From contig NC_082417.1 in assembly GCF_004011695.2 (NCBI RefSeq), positions 1,178,001 to 1,242,000 of the forward strand: DNA of 64,000 nt. The letters run 5' to 3'. Of this stretch, positions 56,750 to 64,000 are shown piece by piece. The position numbers were made by a program, and so were the translations under genes. The stretch is from Ascochyta rabiei (Eukaryota > Ascomycota > Dothideomycetes > Pleosporales > Didymellaceae). Each line of letters opens with the position of its first letter. The first letter of the stretch is position 1. The notes under the pieces were generated by a model. The model was not told the origin of the DNA and made no database searches. It saw only the letters and a program-made list of their open reading frames with translations.

Positions 56750-59206
56750 ATGTTCAAGCAAGCGATACAGAAACACGATGTCGTCGTCGCCGCCGCCGCC
56801 GCCACTCCAGCGTCCTCGAACCCTGCCTACAAGCAGCCGTCGCTCGCCAACGCATTGAGTCGCACGGGGTCTACACAGCGGCCAGGAACACGCCCGTCCG
56901 CGTTTGGTATGGACAACATGGCGAGAAAGAACGCCGCAGGGGCACACCGATCTCCACCTCGGCTACCGCATGGGACGAAACGGACGTCGAGCGGCTTAGC
57001 CAAATCCCGGAGCTCTCATGAGGACGTCTTTGAATACCCTGCACTCAACATCTCGGAGATGGAGAAGGAGAATGATTTCCCTGCCTACCATACCTCTTCA
57101 CGGAGCAACACGGGCGGGCTAGCCACAGCACTGTTCGACGAGGACGATTTTGACAGCGACATTGACCTCGATGTTGAGGACCCTGCGACAAAAGGCACCG
57201 TTACCTATCCAAAGCTGCCTCCTGCATCGCCAACAGCTACCAAGGACTCTGGATACTCGTCACGACTGCAGTCGATGCAACCCAAGATCGAGCTGGATAG
57301 CAGCCAGCCCATCCCATGGTCATCTTCCCCAGCCGAACACTTCAAGACGCCGCCCAAACCGCAACCGCCGAAGACCAAACGACGCACCTTGCCCTGGTCC
57401 CAGCCGTCCCAGCCTAAGCAGCAGCTGACGCCTGAGCCCGAGGAGGACATTTTGGCGAACAAGAAGCGGAAATCGGCAGCTGTTACAACCAGCAGCACCT
57501 TCACACCCTTGCCCAAAGACTCATCGAGGTCGCAGTATCCATGGAACACCACAGCTAGTGCGCTCAAGCTGCAACAGAAGAGTCTGAGGGAACAGCACAA
57601 GGCCAAGGTCGCTGAGAGCATCGATGACACGGAGAATGTCAAGAAGAAGAAGAACGTCATCGCCAAGATGTTCCTGAGTGACGAGCAGAAGAACGTACTG
57701 GACCTCGTCATCCAGCACAAGAAGAGTGTCTTCTTCACAGGTTCTGCTGGTACGTCATATGCAATTGAGTGATGAATCGTGTTACTGACTTTGACAGGTA
57801 CTGGTAAATCCGTGCTGCTGCGCGAAATCATATCAGGCCTGCGGAAGAAATTCATCCGTGAGCCCGATCGAGTCGCCGTCACAGCATCTACAGGATTGGC
57901 GGCGTGCAATATCGGCGGTGTCACCATACACAGCTTCGCAGGTATCGGTCTAGGTAAGGAGCCTGCAGAAGATCTGGTCAAGAAGATCCGACGCAACGCC
58001 AAAGCCAAGCAGCGATGGCTGCGCACCAAAGTCCTGATCATGGACGAAGTCTCAATGGTCGACGGCGACCTCTTCGACAAGCTGGAGCAAATTGCGCGTA
58101 CCATCCGAAACAACGGCCGGCCGTTCGGTGGGATCCAACTGGTCATCACCGGCGACTTCTTCCAACTGCCACCGGTGCCAGAATTTGGAAAGCAGTCAAA
58201 GTTTGCGTTTGATGCTGGGACGTGGAACACATCCATCGAGCACACGATCGGACTGCACCATGTCTTTCGTCAGAAAGACCCCGTGTTTGCAGGCATGCTG
58301 AACGAAATGCGCGAGGGGCGCATGTCGAACGAGTCCATTGCGAACTTCAGAAAGCTAGACCGACCGTTACCAGCCTCGGAAGGCAACATCGAAGCCACGG
58401 AACTGTTTCCTACCCGGATGGAAGTGGACCGCGCCAACACCCTTCGCATGCAGCAGCTGCACGGCGACACGTTCAGCTTCGAAGCGCGCGACGGCGGTAC
58501 CATAACGAACAAGGAGCAGCGCGACCGACTGCTGCAGAACTGCATGGTGCCTGAAGTGGTGCATCTGAAGAAGGGCGCACAAGTTATGCTGGTCAAGAAC
58601 ATGGACGACACTCTCGTGAACGGCTCTCTCGGCAAGGTCATCGGCTTTATGACCGAGCAGCAGTTCACGTTCTGGAAGGAGAACGAGGAGGACATGCTCG
58701 AGGGCAACATCTCAGAAGCGCAAATGAAGAATGAGATGGCGAAGACGATGCTGGGCCTCAACACCGCGCAGGTCTTCCCTCTGATCCGCTTCGCCATCGC
58801 CGACGGCACGACGCGTGACCTCCTCTGCAAACGCGAAGACTGGAAGGTCGAGCTACCGAACGGCGAAGTACAAGCCAGCCGAAGCCAGATCCCGCTCATC
58901 CTCGCCTGGGCGCTTTCTATTCACAAGGCGCAAGGCCAGACACTGGAGCGAGTACGCGTCGATCTGGGCCGCGTGTTTGAGAAGGGCCAAGCGTACGTAG
59001 CCCTCTCGCGTGCCACGAGCATGGCCGGTCTGCAGATCCTGCGCTTCGACCCGAGGAAAATCATGGCGCACGACAAGGTCAGGTCTTTCTACTCGAGTCT
59101 GTCGCGCGCGGAGCAGGTCGAGGCCAAGACCAAGAGCACGACGATCCTGGGCAAGATGCAGGCTGCGAATGACAAACACAAGAACAAGACTGTCGGTGAA
59201 GAGTGA
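56750..59206 (+). CDS. PIF1: PIF1-family 5'-3' DNA helicase
   Basis: Exons 56750-57749 and 57798-59206, with a 48-bp intron (GTACGT...GACAG) placed inside the Walker A motif, give about 802 residues from [10 protein letters not shown]. Helicase motifs are Walker A GSAGTGKS (about 331-338), [13 protein letters not shown], Walker [36 protein letters not shown], and the C-terminal [18 protein letters not shown] and [16 protein letters not shown]. The N-terminal 300 residues are Ser/Pro-rich and probably regulatory. Pif1 unwinds G-quadruplexes and removes telomerase, and in yeast it acts in both nucleus and mitochondria. Alternative in-frame ATGs at 56495 and 56558 would add up to 85 residues resembling a targeting sequence. 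Confidence 0.95.
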
Positions 59207-60039
59207 TCGTATACGTAGCATATTACATGCATTCTCGGCGTCATGTTCTGGGTAACACGGTACATAGATAGACTCGCGGCCAACCGCCCGAGCTAAGCGG
59301 CGCTGTCGTTGTCGCAATATTACCCCAACTTCCTTCTTTCTTTCTCTTTACTTGCACGAACTTATACATTCTGGTGTTATGTTCTAGGTAACATAGTACA
59401 TAGATAGACTCGCGGCCAACCACCTAAGCTAAGCAGCGTTGTTATTGTTGTTGTTGTCGTCGTCGTCGTCGTCGTTGCAATATTACCCCAACTTCCTTCC
59501 TTCTTTCTCTTTACTTGCATAAATCTATTGCTAGAGATGTTGTTAGGAGGTTACCTCTCTTACCTCTTTCTTAGTTTTCTCTCTTTTGCTGGTTAATGCA
59601 TAACTGGTTTGTTCTTAGGTTAGCTTACCTAACTAGGTTGTACGTGCTCTAGGTATAGTGGCTAGAGGTAGCTCTTAAGTTTTTACCTTCTTCTTCTGCT
59701 TTGGCGCTGGTGTGTGTGTTTTTGGTTTGTGCTGGGTAGGGCTTACTTGCTCTAAGGTGGTGTTTTGGCGGGGTTTGGCTCTTGGCGTTCTTTTTTCTGC
59801 TGTTGGAAGTTTTGTCTGGAGGTGGTCTTTTATCTCTTGTCTCTTGTCTAGCTCTATCTTTCTCTCTTTCTTTTTCTGTCTCTTTTTTACACGCTGCTAA
59901 AGGTATGCATTGTATTTTCTCACCGTGTCTTACTTACCTAGGTAGCTCTTGTTTCTTGTTTCTTGGCTTTTCTCTTTCCTGCTGCTAGATGTATATTCGA
60001 CATGTTACAACTACGTGTTACTTGCTCTCAATGCTTTAT
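59207..60039. other. T-rich intergenic region with duplicated repeat
   Basis: This lies between convergent genes. It starts with a tandem duplication (59228-59521), followed by about 500 bp of T-rich, C-poor sequence with frequent TTAGG, CTAGG and TTACCT words. The latter could be a heavily RIP-mutated remnant, but no element can be identified. Confidence 0.5.
59228..59521 (+). repeat. ~136-bp tandem duplication downstream of PIF1
   Basis: The anchor TACATAGATAGACTCGCGGCC occurs at about 59261 and 59397, period 136 bp. Both copies end CAATATTACCCCAACTTCC. Differences are mostly transitions: CGGCGTCATGTTCTGGGTAACACGG in copy 1 corresponds to TGGTGTTATGTTCTAGGTAACATAG in copy 2. Copy 2 also has an expanded (GTT/GTC)n run. 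Confidence 0.93.
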
Positions 60040-61254
60040 CTAGAGATGCATCTCTCGCCCTTCGCCCTCGCCTTCCCCGCTGTCAAATGCACGCCTCACA
60101 CGTTGCAACCATGCCTCACTCGCGCCAAACTGCGGATCGAGGATGAAATCATGGTCCGCACCTTTCACTACCCTGCTCTCATACACGCAGTCCCCCCTCT
60201 CACCAACTGCTGAAGACCAGCACGCGTCGAACCACACCCTCCCCTTTGCCCCCACCATCCCGTCCGACTGGGCGTGGAAAGCGTCGATGGTCCAGCGCCG
60301 CTGAGTCTCCGCTGTGACATCCTGGGCAACGTCACGGCTGGTGGTTTTGGCGAAGAGCCGCACGGCATCGTCGATGTCGTCCCACTCGAGCGGCGCTGCA
60401 CACCATGGTATGGAGCGCGGTTTGCGGAGGCAGAGCTGCGCATCCTGATCCACGCCGTCGACTTGCTCTGCGAAGAGAAACGTGGGGATCAGCGAGCGCA
60501 GGTGCGCAAGTGTGTCTGCGTCGTGCAGGTCTACAGCTGCGTGGAAGTCTGCCGCCTGCTGCTGGCTCCTTCCACCCTCTTCTCCCACCGCGCACGGCGC
60601 AACGGACAGCGGCGCCGCAGAGGAGAAGCTGCCTGCTACCGCACTGCTCCAGCCCGCGCTCATGCCCGCCAACGGCGCGATCCTCCCGTGGACAAACTTG
60701 GCCAGCGCCGTGAACTGCCCGATGACCGGCCCCGGCAGCAGCAGCTCCGCAGCCCGTAGATGCAGCATCCCCGTATGCTGCGGGTGAACCCACGGCGCGA
60801 AAACAGCCACATGCGGTCTCCGCGGGTGCAGCAGGCCCGGAAACCTCAGCAGCGCGTTGAGCAGATACACTGTCCCGAAGCTATGGCTCGCGAGGGCCAC
60901 ATGCGCGATCCCCAGGTGCGCCAGCAGCAGCGGCAGCGTGTCGACAAACGCCGTAATCCGCGCTTCGATCTCCACGCTGCTGCTGCCGCCCATTCCTGGC
61001 CGGTCCGCGTGGATGATGCGGATCCCGTGCGTGCGGGCTAGTTGGTCCAGCGGAGAGTAGCTGAGGCGGCCGCCCATTAGGCCGCCGAAGAAGAGGACGA
61101 CGGCCGTGCTGGTTGCATCGGCGTAGTCGGCGTAGGAGATGTGGTAGGGTGATGTTCGGCCTGAGGACGGGGAGGGTGGGAAGGTCAGGCGGCGGTGGAA
61201 GCGGCGGTCGCAGAGGAATTCTAGGACTGCATCTGGTGGATTGGGGGATGGCAT
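60040..61254 (-). CDS. alpha/beta hydrolase-fold protein
   Basis: A single uninterrupted frame of 404 residues starts at the ATG at 61254. It reads as an alpha/beta hydrolase: VVLFFGGLMGGRLSY, then IIHADRPGMGGS (about 80-91), nucleophile elbow ASHSFGTVY with Ser about 125, and a C-terminal KGADHDFILDP whose His (about 373) is a plausible catalytic base. A Pro-rich stretch follows the start, and the region at about 180-250 forms an Ala-rich cap. There is no signal peptide, so it is probably intracellular. The natural substrate is unknown. It converges on PIF1, with the repeat-rich region between them. Confidence 0.86.
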   Translation of the reverse strand: MPSPNPPDAVLEFLCDRRFHRRLTFPPSPSSGRTSPYHISYADYADATSTAVVLFFGGLMGGRLSYSPLDQLARTHGIRIIHADRPGMGGSSSVEIEARITAFVDTLPLLLAHLGIAHVALASHSFGTVYLLNALLRFPGLLHPRRPHVAVFAPWVHPQHTGMLHLRAAELLLPGPVIGQFTALAKFVHGRIAPLAGMSAGWSSAVAGSFSSAAPLSVAPCAVGEEGGRSQQQAADFHAAVDLHDADTLAHLRSLIPTFLFAEQVDGVDQDAQLCLRKPRSIPWCAAPLEWDDIDDAVRLFAKTTSRDVAQDVTAETQRRWTIDAFHAQSDGMVGAKGRVWFDACWSSAVGERGDCVYESRVVKGADHDFILDPQFGASEAWLQRVRRAFDSGEGEGEGREMHL

Positions 61255-63080
61255 GCTCGGGGGGTTTGTCTTCTATGTATGCGTTGGTCTTTATCATGGA
61301 TACTGGTTTCGACGGAATTGATATCAGATGTCGTTGGACGCCTATCTCTACTAGCCTGAGTGATTGGCTGACGGTGAGCAAGAGTGCTAAGCCTAGTTCA
61401 ATCTGCTTATGTCTTATTATCCCTATCTAGGACGATCTTATAAGAGGCAAAGCATGGCTTTTTAACGATACAGGATCGTACCTTTCGTGGGGAGTAACTG
61501 ATACAAGCTTGATAGGACAGAGAAGTATGTATGCATCTCATCTCACTTCACTGTCAACAGAAGAAAGTCTGTTGACACAGAGGACTATGTAATCCATTGT
61601 AACATGTTGAAGCTTGTAGGTTTGTATATCTAGTGTTTAAAACTTCCCATCCTACCGTCTGATGTCTGCGTTGCGCACTAGGTCGCTCGACCGTAGATAC
61701 AGTACTACTAAAAGTAGGTTGGAGAGATAGCAGTAGTGTCGCAGCTAAAAAGAGTAGTTATACTAGTACAAAAACACCACAAGTTAGTGCTACAATGTAG
61801 GCAATATTCCGGAGTGACAAGTAGGTATTCCATATATCCAATGCACTGATTCCTAGTCTGGCGACTGTGTGCGAGGTGGTGGTTTTTGGCTGTCTTTGAC
61901 TGGATTGATCATGTGGACAGAACGGCAAGAGCGCGTTGCAAGACGCTGTGTATATTGCGTCATCTGTAACAGGAAGAAATCTATACATGCCTCTACAAGT
62001 CAGCCCCTGGAGACCTCACAAAAGAGCCTGAGGATCCCAGACACCGATGCCTTGGTGTCCTCTGGTGTTACTACTTTCCACACGCCCCCACTGTCGTCTC
62101 ACAGCTCCTCATGTAGCGGAGATTTGGACAGTGGAAGGAAGTCTGGGGTTGAAAAGTGAATGCCGAGAAATCCACCCGACACTGTTTTTTCCCCCATGCG
62201 TTTCACTGTCGTGGAGATGCTACTGTAGGTTGGTCTAATCGCAGGTTAGTTGTCGCCAGCAGTGAAGAAGGCCCAGATGCGTGTTTAGCCCATGTATGGG
62301 GAATCGTCGTCGCCCGGAGTCTTGTTGTTGATAGTATGGAAATTGGTCTGGGAACGTGTGCGGTCGTTCAGACCTCTGCTCGCACCCTCAGCACGACACG
62401 AGTGTTTCGTTCTGGCGTTGAGTCGATTGGCGTCTCTGGAAGGCGAGTCGTTAGTCGCGTTTTGGGCTTTTGAGACATCCTGCAGCGCGATGGGATTCAT
62501 CTATCGAAAACCAGTAGACGAGTATCAGGCTGACATCGGATTTGGCGGGCTGGATGTGGTTACATAGAAACGAGCGAAACATGGCTCAGTAACGCTAAAG
62601 TGAAGACTGATGCTGCGAAATAAAATTCCGAAAAAGGGGAGGAAAGTGCTATCATACTCCCCGCCGTCGCTGGCCTTACTGAAAACTCAACATCAACCTC
62701 GCGAGTTCGAAGAACAACCCACCAACTCATCACCCAGACAGCATGCCATTCCAGGCACTTCCCACCGCAGCACTGGGAATCCACATCTCGAGACGGACAG
62801 CGAAGCTCCCGCGGCCGTTACGACAGAGACCCGTAACCGTCCTGTACTGCCCTCCGCGGTGCTTCCAGAAGTCCCCCAGATCCTCGCGCACCACGCGGTG
62901 GACGCCCCGTTTCTGCGTGTCGTGGCGACTCCAGTAGAACCAGCCGATCTGGCGACGCTCCTGGAAGGCATGGTGTCAGTAGTAGCTCGTCTAGAAATAA
63001 GGGAAACGCACTGATATGGCTGCTCCACAACATGCCAGAGCTAGTGTGACTGGTGTAAAGAGACAGCGGAAAAAGGTCGC
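61255..63080. other. intergenic region, no confident gene
   Basis: About 1.8 kb with only short, overlapping frames on both strands. The stretch 61440-61800 is AT-rich with many stops. Frames around 62610-63028 on both strands are alternatives of the same sequence and match no family. Confidence 0.45.
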
Positions 63081-63854
63081 TCAGTGCGAGGTCGGTACAT
63101 TGAGCCATGCGAGTCCTTGCTGTATGTCCCTTCCATCTCCGCTGCAGCAGCTCAGTCGCCGCGGACAGCTGGGGCCTGAGTACATGCGCGGTCCGGGCTG
63201 CTGCATTACTTGCGTCCAGTGGATCTGGTGGGCGACGCGGTGGTGGGTCGGTAGGAGAGAGCCGACGGTGAGCCACCCGCGCATGGCGATAACCTTGAGG
63301 AACCTCAGCATTAAGGCCCGTGGATAGATGTCGACTCGTGACTTTCTGCAAGGGAAAACCGCACGATGTGTACTGATGGAATCGAAAATGTGGATTTTAG
63401 GAAATCTATGTCTTACCTTGTTCCATGGAAGCTCCCTTCTGACCACCCGATCTCTGTGCTCAGCGCTATATGCATCTGCCACCTCATCAACGATCTTGCC
63501 AAACAGGATGTCGCTTTCCATGCTTTTGTCGCAAGTCCCAATATCAGAGTGACGCAAGGCCTGCAGTATGCCTCGCAGCCACAGTCCATTGGCGTCGTTA
63601 GCTAGTACGCGCTCGCCGCACCACTGATGGAGCAAGGAACAATCCCACATATCACCGCGTGAGCTCCATCTATATGCAGAGCGTAAAGTGTCGTATACAA
63701 TTGACCGATCACAGCCAGCCTCTGCCACGGCGAAGCGGACCGTCTCCAGCGTGGGCGGCCTACCGAGTCGACGATTGTGGTTGAACAGCTCCACAGCGTC
63801 GAGATTGTTTTCCAAGAACGCCTGCCGTCTTCCGTTGATAGCGGTATGGCTCAT
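63081..63854 (-). CDS. orphan protein of unknown function near window edge
   Basis: An open frame of about 257 residues from the ATG at 63854 (MSHTAINGRRQ) ends at TGA near 63081; an earlier in-frame ATG exists at 63881, and the frame stays open to the window edge, so the true start may lie outside. The first 170 residues look natural: VELFNHNRRLGRPPTLETV, SIVYDTLRSAYRWSSRGDMWD, KIVDEVADAYSAEHRDR and MLRFLKVIAMRGWLTV. The last 60 residues, rich in Cys, Arg and Pro, look less so and may lie beyond a missed splice site. It has no signal peptide or known domain. It may belong to a lineage-specific fungal family, as inference. Confidence 0.5.
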   Translation of the reverse strand: MSHTAINGRRQAFLENNLDAVELFNHNRRLGRPPTLETVRFAVAEAGCDRSIVYDTLRSAYRWSSRGDMWDCSLLHQWCGERVLANDANGLWLRGILQALRHSDIGTCDKSMESDILFGKIVDEVADAYSAEHRDRVVRRELPWNKVRHRFPKIHIFDSISTHRAVFPCRKSRVDIYPRALMLRFLKVIAMRGWLTVGSLLPTHHRVAHQIHWTQVMQQPGPRMYSGPSCPRRLSCCSGDGRDIQQGLAWLNVPTSH

Positions 63855-64000
63855 GTCTGAATCCCGCCAATCAACCGTCATACTCGTGATCCAGAGCAGG
63901 AAGCGTAAGAACCGGACCTTTTCCAAAGTCCAAGGCCCGCACAGAAGCTTCCTAGGCAATCGGCAACGAACGAAAGCCAGTCGTGGCAAGTGACTTCGCG

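Overview
The window looks like nuclear DNA of a filamentous ascomycete. The genes carry short introns (about 45-65 bp, GTANGT donors, CTAAC-type branch sites, CAG/TAG acceptors). Their products are typical Pezizomycotina proteins: a Zn2Cys6 factor, a C2H2 factor with a fungal_trans domain, a DUF1749 esterase and a ferric reductase relic. Several repeats differ between copies almost only by C-to-T / G-to-A transitions, which looks like repeat-induced point mutation (RIP). The protein style suggests Dothideomycetes, but that placement is inference.

Layout: (1) 0-13.3 kb, plus strand: a zinc-cluster transcription factor (1.6-3.7 kb), a proline-rich transglutaminase-like protein (5.0-7.1 kb), the decapping enhancer EDC3 (7.8-10.3 kb), a RIP-marked tandem array (10.5-11.6 kb) and a SidJ-like siderophore esterase (12.0-13.3 kb). 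(2) 13.6-20 kb, minus strand: a coiled-coil protein and a long serine/proline-rich protein. (3) 20-27 kb: a gene-poor tract rich in simple repeats. (4) 27.4-29.3 kb: a heavily damaged ferric reductase pseudogene. (5) 30.3-34.7 kb: a compact housekeeping block with MAF1 and the AP-1 sigma subunit on the minus strand and the glutamate-cysteine ligase modifier subunit divergent from them. (6) 35-44.3 kb: a second gene-poor tract with two weak small genes, a RIP-marked duplication and several minisatellites. (7) 44.3-47.9 kb: a large C2H2/fungal_trans regulator. (8) 51.3-59.2 kb: an acidic low-complexity nuclear-type protein, the RNA-binding protein PUB1 and the PIF1 helicase. (9) 59.2-64 kb: a RIP-marked repeat, an alpha/beta hydrolase and an orphan gene at the right edge.

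Most genes are independent housekeeping or regulatory loci, not a cluster. Two themes recur: RNA biology (EDC3, PUB1, MAF1) and iron (SidJ-like esterase, dead ferric reductase). I found no CRISPR array, rRNA, convincing tRNA, prophage or intact transposon. I see no clearly new multi-gene system. The most unusual items are the multiply broken reductase, the RIP-like transition patterns in several tandem duplications, a possible dual start on PIF1, a stop-free 57-nt intron in PUB1, and a small reading frame interrupted by one in-frame stop. Gene models were spliced by eye, and all family assignments come from recognising motifs, not from database searches.
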